Assembly (NCBI GenBank): GCA_032622095.1
Contig: CP136063.1
Coordinates: 88,637,980 to 88,701,979, forward strand
Source: Siphonodentalium dalli
Taxonomy: Eukaryota; Mollusca; Scaphopoda; Gadilida; Siphonodentaliidae
DNA: 64,000 nucleotides
Direction of reading: 5' to 3'
Of the stretch, positions 46,417 to 57,789 are shown one piece after another (position 1 is the stretch's first letter; each line of letters begins with the position of its first letter). The notes beneath the pieces are model-generated. The model was not told where the DNA came from and made no database searches. It worked only from the letters and a program-made list of their open reading frames with translations. A program made the position numbers and the translations under genes.

Positions 46417-47929
46417 CTGCAAAGAACATTATCAGTGTAGTGTTTCTTGTTTTGCTTCTTAAAGCAACATACTTTGACTGCCGAATTAATTTTGTTTAGT
46501 TCTTCGTCTGTTCGTTCATGTGTGTCTTTCTAAGATTGTCACTTGTTAGTGTACCAAAAATACTGTTTTCATATTTCCATCGACGCCGGGGTTAGTTACA
46601 AGTAAAAGGTAACGTGTACTAGCCCGGCATCAGAGCTATTGTTCTTCTATCGTTTCTATACGCAGTGTAGGGATTGTGCGTATTATGTATCCTTGGTAAC
46701 TGTGAAATACGTAGACACGTAGATGTGTGCACATATATTACAAGCTTTTGCCTCATCCACATGACATGTCACGTGGATTAGGCTATATAGGTCCAAACAA
46801 ATTTTGACGACGAAACATTTAAAGCGCTTTTGTCCGGGAATTGATAGTGTTCCCCGACAGGCCCTCGGGATTTAATTTCATCCCACTCATTTTGTTTCGT
46901 ATTATGTCCTTCAACTTTTAAGCAATGTCAACTCAAAAAAAGTGGCAAAGAAAAAGATGGCGTCCACCATGGCCGCCGTTTTCAGATAGGCACTCAGTCA
47001 GTTTGATGCAAATTGTTTAGCTAAGTCATAATGCCACCTTTATAGGGCGAAAGAGGAACTCCCCATCCAATATGGCCACCCGAAGTGGATAATAGGACGT
47101 TTTTTCACTAATATCTTCTAGAGCAGTTTCTGCAGTTTGGAACTGGTTGAGAATTATTGTGACTTTATTTTGTATTTTGTATGTTGACTGATCATTGGAG
47201 CAAAGATGTACGCAATTATTTGGGTACTAGCCCTTTCGATCTCTCAAAAAATCGATTTTACAGAACGCTATACAAAATTTCACCAAAAAAATTGCAATTA
47301 GGATTCTATAGTCATATTTTAACAAGGAATGAGCAGAAATGTGTAATGTAAGTTAGGCATACCATTACCCATGAATATATATTCCAACTCATTGGAACCA
47401 AAAGTGTTACTTTGGCTCAAAATGGCCGCCAAAACATGGAACATGGTAGACATTGCCCCAACGTGCCCTGCAATCGCTTACAAGTGGGGGTTGGTGTCTA
47501 AAATTGGCTATTCTGCCTTTCATACATTGAATACTAACATGTCTGATGCACCTTGGTTAATTGTCACAAATGTCAGCAGAAACGTTGGATTTTTCTCTCA
47601 CAAACGTGACATAATTAACGGCAAAAATTCACTTTTCAAGTTTGGACCATTTGTTCAAGTAAAATGTAACTATCGTTGGTATGAAAGGTGCTTATTGTTT
47701 TGATATATCTTATATGTGTCATACTACGGTGCTTGTAGACCAAATTAGTCAAGATGACTTCCAAAATGTCAACCAAATTTGGTAGAAAGTTTATTTTTAT
47801 TTTTATATATATCCCGAACTTTATTATCTGCTGTTCCTAAAAGGTGGTAATTTGTGACTCACTTGGTTATTAAATATGTTAGTTAGTCAACTGACAACTA
47901 AATGTTCTATTCTGGTTGTCATTTAAAAG

Positions 47930-48584
47930 TTGCAGTATGGATATAACGAGAGTAGCTACATAGTCATATATATGTTGTTCTTGTATATATGGAGTGACCG
48001 TGTGTTGATGGGTGAGATGAACAAGTGTACCTTGGTGGTTGTACTGGAACAGATGGGTGTATATGTATACATGTGTTGTCCCTATGATCATGGGTGGGGT
48101 GGATGTATACATAGGGAGTTGTTGTATGGCTAAATCATATGTAATGTGTATATGTGTACATGGAATGACTGTACGGCCAATATTGAGGTATATATGTATA
48201 CATGGAGTATAATGGATGGTCATTGGGATAGCGTGTGGCTATATAGGGAGTGCCCTTGCGGTAATGGGTGTGGTGTATATTTATATATGTCGTGGGTGTA
48301 TTGTCATTGGTGGGTGTATATGTATACAGGGAGTAGCTGTATGTTCATGGATGGCGTGTATGAGTATATAGCGAGTTGCTGAATTGTGAGGTGTATATGC
48401 ACGTATGGAATATATGAGTGCTCATGTGTGCGGTGTATTGGTATATCTGGAAGGACTGTATGGCCATTGGTGATGCGTATATGTATACCTGGAGTGACTG
48501 TGGTCATGGGTGGGGTGCATATGTATATATCGAGTGGCCAAATGACCATGGGTGTGGCGAATAGGTATACAGGGAGTGACTGTA
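47930..48584 (+). repeat. ~40-45-bp minisatellite, interrupted by a transposon
   Basis: Units read GGGTGTATATGTATAC, then AGGGAGTGACTGTATGG, then TCATGGGTG with many changes. The array stops at 48584 and resumes at 49369-49480 (GGTTAATGGTGAGG, then ACAGGGAGTGACTGTATGGT), which shows that the element between is an insertion. Confidence 0.8.
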
Positions 48585-49366
48585 CACTGTTATAAATATC
48601 ACTAAAGTTTACAGAAGCTTCTGGTGTAAAATGGGATCTTTACATCTCCGGAGACCAGCGGCTAATATTGCCAGCAGAAGCTGCTGTAAAATAAGTGCCA
48701 TGATATCAAATTGTCAGACCCGAAGACTGGAATCGCCATTTTGTATCCACAGAGTTTGTGCAAACAACAGTCAGATAAATATTCGTCGACAAGACACAAC
48801 AGGTAAGTGCACCATATATACATATATACACCGATAACCGCGGGCGATTACATTTAAATGTGATTAATACTGTTTTAGTTAGTTTGTGCTGGCATGGCAG
48901 CATTGTGAATTTGTGTTTAAAATCCCCGAATGGTATTGAGCAGCTAGATAACCTGTGTGTGGCGAATTTACCTGACAAGAGTTGGGAAATTAGTGATACA
49001 CGGCTATATTATTCAAACACCTTCAAAGATTAAATATTTCATTATCACAGTACTTGTTACAACATAACTGAAATACTGTGATAATGAAATATTATAATAT
49101 ATTATTACTGTTATAAATATCCGTAAAATGATACGGCAGAAAGTACTGGCAATTATGGGAATAACAGTTTCTGCAGTAATTTTGACAGTCTTCCGTAAAT
49201 ATATAATTAACGGAAAAATCGTAAAAAATACAGAGATCAGTAATTTTTTACGGTTTTTCCGTTAATTATATATTTACGGAAGACCGTAAAAATTACAGCA
49301 GATTCTGTTGGTCCCATAATTGCCAGTACTTTCTGCCGTAACATTTTACGGATATTTATAACAGTG
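48585..49366. mobile_element. TIR transposon with TA target duplication
   Basis: The ends are CACTGTTATAAATATC at 48585 and GATATTTATAACAGTG ending at 49366, flanked by TA on both sides (48583-48584 and 49367-49368). Removing it restores the minisatellite phrase GACTGTATGG. The TA target duplication suits Tc1/mariner-like transposition. There is no transposase. The right third (49108-49366) is itself a near-perfect palindrome, and a 20-nt-arm hairpin (AATATTTCATTATCACAGTA) sits at 49033-49092. The interior contains an ORF from an ATG at 48631 running into a consensus splice donor (ACAG-GTAAGTG at 48802/48803). Confidence 0.8.
49108..49366. repeat. Palindromic MITE-like right part
   Basis: CTGTTATAAATATCCGTAAAATG, ACGGCAGAAAGTACTGGCAATTATGGG and TCTTCCGTAAATATATAATTAACGGAAAAA are mirrored in order. 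The arms are about 120 nt around a small loop at about 49225-49235. Confidence 0.85.
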
Positions 49367-49479
49367 TATGGTTAATGGTGAGGTGAATGTGTGTACAATG
49401 AGTGACTGCATGATCATGCGAATGTGGTGCATAGGTAAACAGGGAGTGACTGTATGGTCATGTGCCAGGTGTATGAGTA

Positions 49480-51010
49480 GACCATATATGGAATTCATGA
49501 ATATTCATGAATTCCATATACGGAGTGCACCTCCAGAACTTTTACCCGCGGCACTTAAAACGCGGAACGATGGATCCACTATGGCCGCGACGTAGTAGAC
49601 CATGCCTGCATGTGAGGATAATTTAGAGCTGGCAGCGATAATGAACTTGCTATGTAGTATTACATATGTTTCATGTTTAATAATAATAATAAAGAAACAA
49701 GAGAGCGAAGTTCTACGGTGGCTGGATGAGGACATGGGAAATTTTATTTTTATCTCGTTTAAACGAGATAACTATCTCGTTTAAACGAGATAGCAGATGG
49801 GAAATTTTATTTTTATCTCGTTTAAACGAGATAACTTATCTCGTTTAAACGAGATCAGAGATGGGAAATTTTATTTTTATCTCGTTTAAACGAGATAACT
49901 TATCTCGTTTAAACGAGATAGCAGGTGGGAAATTTTATTTTTATCTCGTTTAAACGAGATAACTTATCTCGTTTAAACGCGATAGCAGATGGGAAATTTT
50001 ATTTTTATCTCGTTTAAACGAGATAACTTATCTCGTTTAAACGAGATAGTTATAATACAACAGTTACTAGTGGCCAGTCCAGACGGTTGCACCGGGAATG
50101 GATATGGAACAACTTGTACCCACCCACCACCCCATCCCGCCACCCATAGTATCTTATGCGCCGCAGGCGCTCGTATATAGGTGGTATACCGAAACACCAC
50201 CCCATCCCATCACCCATAGTATATTGTGCGCCGCAGGCGCTTGTATATAGGTAGTTACACGCCCACCACCCCATCCCGCCACCCATAGTATCTTATGCCC
50301 GCATGCGCTCGTATATAGGTAGCTACCCACCCACCACACCATCCCATCACTATGGGTGACGTGATGGGTTGGTGGGTGGGTACAACCTATATACGAGCGC
50401 CTGCGGCGCATTGGATACTATGGGTGATGGGATGGGGTGGTGGGTGGGTAACTATGCCTATATACGAGCGCCTGCGGCGCACAATATACTATGGGTGAAG
50501 GGTGGGTAACTACCTATATACGAGCGCCTGCGGCGCATAAGATACTATGCGTGGCTGGATGTGGTGGTGGGTGGGTAACTACCCATATACGAGCGCCTGC
50601 GGCGCACAATATACTATGGGTGATGGGGTGGGGTGGGGTGGTGTTTGGGTACCACCTATATACGAGGGCAACCGTCTGGACTGGCCACTAGTAACTGTTG
50701 TATTATAACTATATATCTCGTTTAAACTAGATAAAAATAAAATTTCCCATATCCTCATCCAGCCACGTAAAGTTCCCATTTAAGACAACACAATATACGT
50801 TTTCCAAACAATCGCGCATTATTCCGTTTCTGAATCAGGAACTTAAGTGAATAAGCGAGATCACTTAGTCGCTACCATATATGGTATTCATCCAACCCAT
50901 TTCGCGGTTTAAGTGCTACAGGTCAAAGTTCTGGATTAGCATTCCATATATGGAGTTTCGAATATTCGTGAATGTGCGGAACGGGGCTGGATAGATTCAA
51001 TATGGTAGCG
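49480..51010. repeat. Nested foldback with GTTTAAAC palindrome array
   Basis: Outer arms: CCATATATGG, a CCAGAACTTTTACCCGCGG-like string and GCACTTAAAACGCGG at 49480-49600, mirrored at 50870-50975. Inner arms: ACGGTGGCTGGATGAGGA and ATGGGAAATTTTATTTTTATCTCG (49715-49760) opposite 50712-50770. Further in, GTTATAATACAACAGTTACT and GGCCAGTCCAGACGGTTGC (50048-50090) face their complement (50664-50712). The left arm has five ~63-bp units carrying the perfect palindrome ATCTCGTTTAAACGAGAT, and the right arm only one. The centre (50100-50660) has ~70-bp units with GCGCCGCAGGCGCTCGTATATAGG-like sequence, three in one orientation and five in the other. A separate perfect 32-nt palindrome lies at 49487-49518. 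There is no coding capacity. Confidence 0.8.
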
Positions 51011-51105
51011 ACTCAGTTGTCTCGCTTATACAGATTGCGTAATGGCTGCTCTCGTCCGAAGATTGTGTTCGAAGTGGGGATATTTTATAACTAGAACAGA
51101 CCTCA

Positions 51106-51717
51106 ATGCATCTTTCTGGAACTTATAATGTTTGTGGAAAGGTATTTCATGTATTTATCCACCTATTTCGATGCCGGAAAAAAACAAAAGACATGTGCCT
51201 CCAAGGGACGGTCACCAAATGTGTTTATCTGGCCAGGTTTGTCAGCAACTGTTGCTATCTTGGACATCTTGTCCGTGTCGGTAGTTCCACAGGTCCCTGG
51301 CACAATATGTCTTTGGGTGGTGGGAGTCTATTGTGCCAAGGACCTGTGACTGTGCGTGCCGATAATGCATGCGTCTTACTAAAAGACATGAGGCCGGATT
51401 TAGGGACTAATTGTGTGATAAATGCATTTAGGTCACACTTGCCAGAATCAAGATTAGAATTAGTCGTGGATTGTACCCTTTGGAAATCTGCTGTGGTATA
51501 TATGTCAGTCGCCGAATATTCACGCTTGGAATTTGTGCAGGAGTTTTACAGGGTTCTCGGCTTTGGAATGAAAGTTAATTCGCAGTATACCAATGATCAA
51601 GGGCATCGTTATAGGGTGTGGAAAATTACGCCCGTGGTAATTACAACAAATGCCATAACTATGTTGAAAATTGGCGGTCGGAATCCAAATTCGAACTTGA
51701 CCTGTATTTTGGGCTAA
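51106..51717 (+). pseudogene. Antisense coding-like segment of unknown family
   Basis: A 203-codon open frame lies in gene A's intron on the opposite strand. The part from about 51345 to 51600 (RADNACVLLKDMRPDLG, NCVINAFRSHLPESRLEL, SAVVYMSVAEYSRLEF) is shared with 5946-6190, where it is frameshifted. It is open here and looks protein-like (varied third positions, globular composition). The end of the ORF (after about 51640) runs into the dispersed GGCCATAACTCTG repeat and is not coding. No splice sites or family were recognised. It could be a captured exon, part of a transposon gene, or a remnant. Confidence 0.4.
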
Positions 51718-52134
51718 TACACGCACGTATACCAAATGTCATTCGATTCAGTTCAGACTTACTAATGTTATCATCCGAAAACGAAAATTGAGGGCCACGA
51801 GTCGGGTTAAAATTGGCGGGCGGAACCCGAATTCGAAATTGACCTGTATTTTGTGCTAGTAAACTCACATACTAAATTTGATTCCATTCAGTTGCAGGAA
51901 ACTATCTAAACTTATTATCCGGAAACAAATAGTGAACGGACGTACGAACAGACGTCTCGACGGACGGACCAATAACATAATACGTCCCGTTTTTTTTTAA
52001 ATGGGCATATATATAAAACGGTGCCTTCACTTAGTTTAAGCATTGCCCAGCAAATTATTTTCACGTTATTAAATTATTTTGTGTCCAAGCTGCTATAATG
52101 TATATATAATTATGATATTGCTAGTATAACTCAC

Positions 52135-52174
52135 CTGCTAAGGCTATGAGCACGGCAATCAAGTAGATCCTCAT
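52135..52174 (-). CDS. Gene A exon 1: signal peptide
   Basis: ATG at 52174, preceded by CCAAGAAAG. It encodes MRIYLIAVLIALA plus one base, cut at a GTGAG donor. Joined to exon 2 (VCASGTPLRG) it forms a 17-18-residue secretory signal peptide: short basic n-region, hydrophobic core IYLIAVLIALAV, and a small-residue cleavage region V-C-A/S. The nascent chain would enter the ER and be secreted. The TATA box is 49 bp upstream and the 5'UTR is about 20-25 nt. Conservation of this exon with 10076-10115, including promoter spacing and donor, supports the start and the splice. Confidence 0.88.
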
Positions 52175-52222
52175 CTTTCTTGGTGAACAGTGTTTGTTGT
52201 TTGCTCCCTCCGCGTGTAGTAA

Positions 52223-52230
52223 TATTTATA
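52223..52230 (-). promoter_or_regulatory. TATA box of gene A
   Basis: TATAAATA on the minus strand, 49 bp before the ATG. The following GCGGAGGGAGCAAA is shared with the 10.1-kb paralogue. About 550 bp upstream (to about 52780) is also conserved between the copies and is the likely regulatory region. Confidence 0.7.
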
Positions 52231-53009
52231 CAGGCAAATATACGGAAATAGCAAAGGGAATAACCACGGTTACTGCGCATCGCACCTGGCGGAAGGACGA
52301 ACCCGACTGACACAGGAAACGAACGTGTTGTAATTATGAAAATTAATAACCATCTGTATTTTATGCAAGCATGTAAATTAAGATTTCTGTGTTGTGTGAA
52401 AATTCACTTGACGAGAGTTCAAATTCAACGATGAACTGTATCGGTAAAGACCGTGGCCAGGTAGACACATGTAATCTAATGTGGATCAACGGACACAAAC
52501 GAAAACCGGAAGTATTATGGAGTCCGAGGCGAGGAATTCTTTTCTCAAAGTTTGCAGACACTTTCTGACACCATTTTTCTGCAAATAAACACATTTAGAC
52601 ACCACTTCGAAACATGTAAAGGTAAGTGAATATTTCGTCACTAATATTATCAGTTAGAAGCAGTTGGCATTACTTTATTACTCTATCTCGAGATATCGGC
52701 CGTTCGACGCAATTTCAAATTCTGTTCCGCAGATTGTCATTCTATTTCACATTCCATCCCATCCCGCAGATTGCAATGTCCCGTTGTTTTGGCAAATGGG
52801 TCACATGCTAGACACAACCTGACCATGGGGAAAATATCCAGGTTTTCTGGACCTGAATGATGCTGAATTGGATACCCCCAGTATATTTTGTAAAGAGGTG
52901 CATGTCCAATCTGTGTTAACATACACTCAAGAGACATACTGACATACTGAGTCAATTGCAATGTCATTTTTAAATGCCCGTTTTGAAGAAAAAAAACAGA
53001 ACGTATTAT

Positions 53010-53690
53010 GTTATTGGTTGTTCCTTTCGTTGTAACTTCTGTTGTCCGTTCGCTTTTTTCTCCGTTTCCAGATGATAACTTTAGTTTGTCTAAACTTAAT
53101 GGAAAGAAATTTGGTACGTGGATTTACTAGCACAAAATACAGGTCAATTTCAATTTCGGGTTTCGCCGGCCAATTTTCACCAGAGTTACGGCCCTTTTTG
53201 TTGGAATTTTTACTCAATTTTCGTTTCCGGATGATAACCTCGGTAAATCTGAACTGAATGGATTGAAATAAGGTATTTGAGTTTACTAGCCCAAAATACA
53301 GGTCAAGTTCGAATTTGGGTTCCACCCGCTATTTTTTGCCGGAGTTATGGTCCTTGGTTTCCGGATACAAACTTTAGTTTTAGTTGTCTGTCTGTTTTCA
53401 AATTTTGTATGTAGATTATACAAATGAAAATACAGGTTAAGTTCAAATTTGGATTTGGTCTGCCCATTTGTGCCGAAGTTTGTGGTCCTTGTCGACTTTG
53501 GCGATTATTTTGGTTTCAGGGTGATAACTTTAGTTTAGTTATCTGATTGTTTTCAAATTTGGTAAATGGATTATTCATATGAAAATATAGGTTAAGTTCG
53601 AATTTGGGTTCCGTCCACCTATTTTAACCGGAGTTATGGTCCTTGTTGACTTATAGTTTGACGATTATTTTGGTTTCCGGGTGTCTGTTC
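53010..53690 (-). repeat. Inverse copies of the dispersed GGCCATAACTCTG repeat, ~4 units
   Basis: AATACAGGTCAA.TTC, AATTTGGGTTCC.CC, CCGGAGTTATGG.CCTT and TTTCCGG.TGATAACTTTAG recur about every 150 bp. This is the reverse complement of the unit at 9580-9860 and 51640-51930. It lies just upstream of gene A's promoter. Confidence 0.75.
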
Positions 53691-53691
53691 G

Positions 53692-54238
53692 TACTAAAAT
53701 CAGCTAACATATTGGGATAGCGAGATGCTAGTTTTAGTACGAGAACGCCCCGTTACCATTTGTATGACATGGTTTACGCGTTAGCGACCAGCTCACATAA
53801 AACCACAATTAAATATAATCAAATATCACAATTGTGACAATAAATGGGTTTATTCCATAGAAGATATGATATTTGTTCTGAAGACCACAACAGTTGTCAA
53901 GTGAAAGGGGTAATTTAATGAGACATTTACCGCAGTGTTGATATATTTATAAAAGTATGCGTACTCAATTGACCTCACAAAGTGACATCGGCATATTCCG
54001 GTGAAAACATTCTAGCAATCTTAAGGTAAATATAACAAAAACCATGTGGTCGTAAATTGATTTAATTCTATAACTTATTACCTGGTAATTTGTAAATTTA
54101 AATTTGCATATATATTGCGAGACGTTCTGTGTAAGAACTAATAAGTAATATCGGACCACTTACAAATACAAATGGCAATGGGCCTTCTCGTATTAAAACT
54201 AGCATTTCGCTATCCCAATATCTTTGCTGGTTTTAGTA
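53692..54238. mobile_element. TIR MITE, 53-bp terminal repeats, copy 1
   Basis: The left TIR (53692-53744, TACTAAAATCAGC to GCTAGTTTTAGTACGAGA) is inverted at 54186-54238. Each TIR is internally semi-palindromic (TACTAAAA.CAGC facing GCTAGTTTTAGTA). The terminal TA on both sides may be the target duplication. There is no ORF. Confidence 0.75.
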
Positions 54239-55319
54239 TATACTAGCAGGGTTACCCGGCGTTGCTCAGGTTAATGCGATGAGAAACCCTCTGTATGCTG
54301 TGGATATTTGTTGGGGATAGAGAATGCTTTTGCTTAAAAGTGTTACACGTTTTCTCATAAATGGTATATTCAAATAGCATAATAAAACATGATTATTACG
54401 GTCATGGGATATAAGTAGTGGCTCACCTTGTCAATTGTCATTCTGTTTGTCGTGATTAATCTGTTCCAACAATAATGAAGTATGTATTTTTATACAACTG
54501 CGTATACATTATACGTTATAATATGATACATGAACATCACAAACACATTAGTTCGATAAAAGATGATAATTGGGTTTTAAATATTAAGATGTATCAATCA
54601 ATTTAGTGGGTTGAACTAAGTTCTCGAGGACACCTGGCTATCTACATGAAGATACAGATGTTTCAAAAAAATTCCAGGTGCTCCTCTGTTCATGGTGCTA
54701 TATATGGCTAAATATTCTCTGTTTAAACGAAATGTTGATGCGCATAAATATTAGCTACATGTGCCAGACACAGAGCGAGATTTTGAGTTGTTTATGTCAG
54801 TCGAGGAATCTGTTATAAAACCCTTGTCAGATGTGCAGTATTGGAAGGATCCTGAAAAGTCTTATGCTACTAACTGCATTTTCTTGTATATCAGAAGAAA
54901 CTATATTTGACTGCACACTGTGACCACTATTTTTGAAGAGGCCTTCCATATCTCTTGACAAATTGTAACTTTTTTGTGGAAACTGTGTTGAATGGAACAG
55001 ACTCAATTTTATTATAATATATATGCAATCCTCTGACGGTTCGGGGTCTCTCAGTTTGCACGAATATATGTATCTCTTCAATAGAATGATAAATATACGT
55101 TTAATGCTTCTTCTATGAATCTCTTTTTGCTAGATCATTTCGTGAATGCCCTGATTGCTATTCCAATATAAATATGACAGTTAAGAAGATATAATTGTTC
55201 AAGTGACTTAAGTGGGTCACCATATGTCGGGATTGTGAAATGTGAACGTCCAAAACTACTTAAAATGATATGGAGATGGCCTGGGTGACTGTATATAACT
55301 TATATGTGGATAAAGGCGA
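54239..55319. other. No gene recognised
   Basis: Begins with a phrase common in invertebrate repeats (CAGGGTTACCCGGCGTTGCTC). The remainder is AT-rich with no supported gene. Confidence 0.35.
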
Positions 55320-57450
55320 ATAGCAATCTTATCAATGAAAGTGCATATCCGCTCGCCATCCGCGACGCACACGACACCAAATTTGATTTAATTCATGGTA
55401 TATCATTAGAGAAAAACGTGTATGAATTCGGTGGAAATTGGTGACAGCGTTTGCCTCTTTTGGCATATTTAAACCACTCCCATTAGACTCATGGATGCAT
55501 GATATACTGGCGATGATTATATATATGTTTGGTGTAATCAGCAACTAAACAAATTCTGAGAATAGTTATGACCCATATCTCTCACCCAACCGACACCAAT
55601 TTGACGTCTTTATATCACACGATGATATTCCTCGTATCACAGAGAAGAATAATATATCAAATAGTTTATTAAATCAATTGTTGATGCAACGCTGACTCGA
55701 ACAACGCCATATTGCGAAAGTGATTATGTATTTGTTTGGTGGAAATCGGCAACAAAACTATTTCACGATATATTTTTAATTTTGCCGACCTCCCCCCTTT
55801 CTTCCCCTGACACCAACAGCGTCATTTTATAAAATTTTTACCCTCACCGTTATCTTCCTTGTAAACAGTTACCCCTCTTAGAACGCCTTGGTGTCATCTC
55901 GATTGTACCGCGTAAAGTTATATATAGAACGCACACAGACAGACAGAAAGACAGACAGACAGCACGATTTGATTTCTTGTATCATTTGAGAAGAACGTGT
56001 CTGAATTTGATGGTAATTAGTACTAAAAATATTTTATATCAGTCTTGGTGACCCTCCCGTCCCTATTTCAGTATCAAGTTGCCCACACTAAGACTCATTC
56101 GAGATTAGAGATGCATATATATGAAATTGGTGAAAATTGGCGAGTATACAAATTCGTATCAAATTTAAGGTCCCCATATCTCTCACCCATAGGGCACACA
56201 TTTGGTGTACCACAGAGAAGAATATGTATCAATCTGGTGGAAATCGGCACTAAACATATAGATATAATTTGTTGTGTCCCTCTTATCTCTATACACCACT
56301 GACTCGAATGGCCCAACTTATGACATCCTTAAACCACACGATTATACTCCTGATATCATGGAGATGATTGTTTATAAGTTTGGTAATAATCGGCGACTAA
56401 ACAATTTTTTTTATCAAATTTGAAGCCAATCCACACCCCATCTCACAAACAAACAACACCACTATGGCGTCTTTAAATCACACGATTAGATTCGTCGTAT
56501 CTTGGATAAGAACGTGCAATTTGGTGGAAATTGGCGCAAAAAAATTGAGCATCAATTTTGGTGCCCCTGTCCCTTTCAATGCAACCCTGACTCGAATGAG
56601 GACACATTTGACAGATATAAGCAACACCATTAGACTACCATAGGGATGATTTTGTATAAGTGTGGTGGCAATCGGCGACTAAACCAATTATTATCAAATT
56701 TAGTGCCCACCCCTCCCAATCTCTCAACCAAAAGACAACAATTTGGCGTTGTTAAAGCGTACAATTTGATTCCTTGTATAATGAAGAAGAATATATATAT
56801 CAATTTGGTGGTGATCGGCGCTAAAATTAGTTTTTCAATTTTGGTGCCCCTCTCCCCTTCCGTGAATCCCTGACTCGAACGACGCCACTTTTAAACAACA
56901 CCGTTGGTTTTTTTATATCATGGGTTTGGCGTTGTTAAATCGCACAATTAGATTCCTTATATCATGAAGAAGAATATATATCAATTTGGTGGAGATCGGC
57001 GCTAAAATTAGTTTTTCAATTTTGGTGCCCCTCTCCCCTTCCGTGCATCCCTGACTCGAACGACGCCACTTTTAAACCACACCGTTGGTTTTTTCATATC
57101 ATGGAGATGATTATATATAAGTTTGGTGGAAATCGGCGACAGAAAAAAAATCTGCCCCTTCCCCTTCCGGACACCCCTGACGCAAACTGCGCGACTTTTG
57201 CCATATTTAAACCACACCGTTAGATTCCTCATATCATGGGGATCATTATATATAAGTTTAGTGACCATCGGCGACAATTGTTTTTTCTGCCCCTCCCCCT
57301 TTTCTGCCCCTGACAACAACGACGTCACTTTAGAAAATTCTAACCCCGACCATTATCTTTCTCGTAAAAAGCTACTCCTAGTAGACCCCTTTGACATCAT
57401 CTAGATGGTCCCCTGTGAATTTCTATAGAACACAGACAGACAGACAGACA
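55320..57450. repeat. ~165-190-bp degenerate tandem repeat, ~11 copies
   Basis: Repeated phrases: CTGACTCGAACGACGCCAC, TTTAAACCACACCGTTAGATTCCTC, ATATCATGGAGATGATTATATATAAGTTTGGTGGAAATCGGCGAC and TTTTGGTGCCCCTC. (ACAG)n tracts at 55930-55960 and 57430-57450 end two higher-level blocks. ORFs in it are incidental. Confidence 0.8.
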
Positions 57451-57475
57451 GATATTCGCAAATATAGATATAGAT

Positions 57476-57786
57476 GAGCAGACTTGGACTACACATCACG
57501 TTACGTTAATTATTTCGAGTGGGCGTTATTTTCTTGTCTTGGAGCTACTAATAATGAGTTTTGATTGCATCTAGTGATATGGTATCCTGCAGTGTGGGAT
57601 ATGGAAAGTCCATGGCTGTGGATCAGACCCACTATTTATATGTGGGCCTGTAAGTTAACTGAGACTGGTGCATATCACGTGGTAAATTATGAATTTACCA
57701 AAATTTTGCCACTCCCTAGTGATGCTCTTGTTCAAACGTGTGGAGGCTTACCCTGAATTACATCACATCACATAGTCCAAGTCTTC
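57476..57786. mobile_element. Element with AGACTTGGACTA ends; direct copy at 58646
   Basis: Starts GCAGACTTGGACTACACATCAC and ends ATCACATCACATAGTCCAAGTCT, an inverted match. The first ~225 bp (TTTCTTGTCTTGGAGCTACTAATAATG, ATGGTATCCTGCAGT and GGTGCATATCACGTGGTAAATTATG) recur in the same orientation at 58646-58868. Confidence 0.65.
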
Positions 57787-57789
57787 TCG

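Larger units (their letters stand above)
46417..52134 (-). other. Gene A intron 1 (phase 1, 5718 bp)
   Basis: Donor CAG-GTGAG at 52135/52134 and acceptor TTCTTTGCAG at 46417. Joining them keeps the frame and completes the signal peptide (ALA to VCAS). The intron holds a minisatellite, a TA-flanked TIR element, a nested foldback and an antisense coding-like segment, listed separately. 46430-47930 has no gene. It contains GGCGTCCACCATGGCCGCC- and AAAATGGCCGCCA-type dispersed-repeat phrases, and the ORF at 47371-47703 is not supported as coding. Confidence 0.85.
51590..52790. repeat. Duplicated block, copy 2
   Basis: Colinear with 9533-10820. It starts AATGATCAAG.GCATCGTTATAGG and continues through the dispersed repeat, intron start, exon 1, TATA box and upstream region to CCCATCCCGCAGATTGCAATGTCCC. 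Together with 51345-51595 it is uninterrupted in this copy. Confidence 0.85.

Noticed and set aside
47371-47703. 110-residue plus-strand ORF in gene A's intron
   Set aside because: It includes dispersed-repeat phrases such as AAAATGGCCGCCA, and no splice sites or family were recognised.
49505-50779. Overlapping ORFs in the CACCACCCCATCCC units
   Set aside because: They lie in the foldback's central tandem repeat and are open by repetition only.
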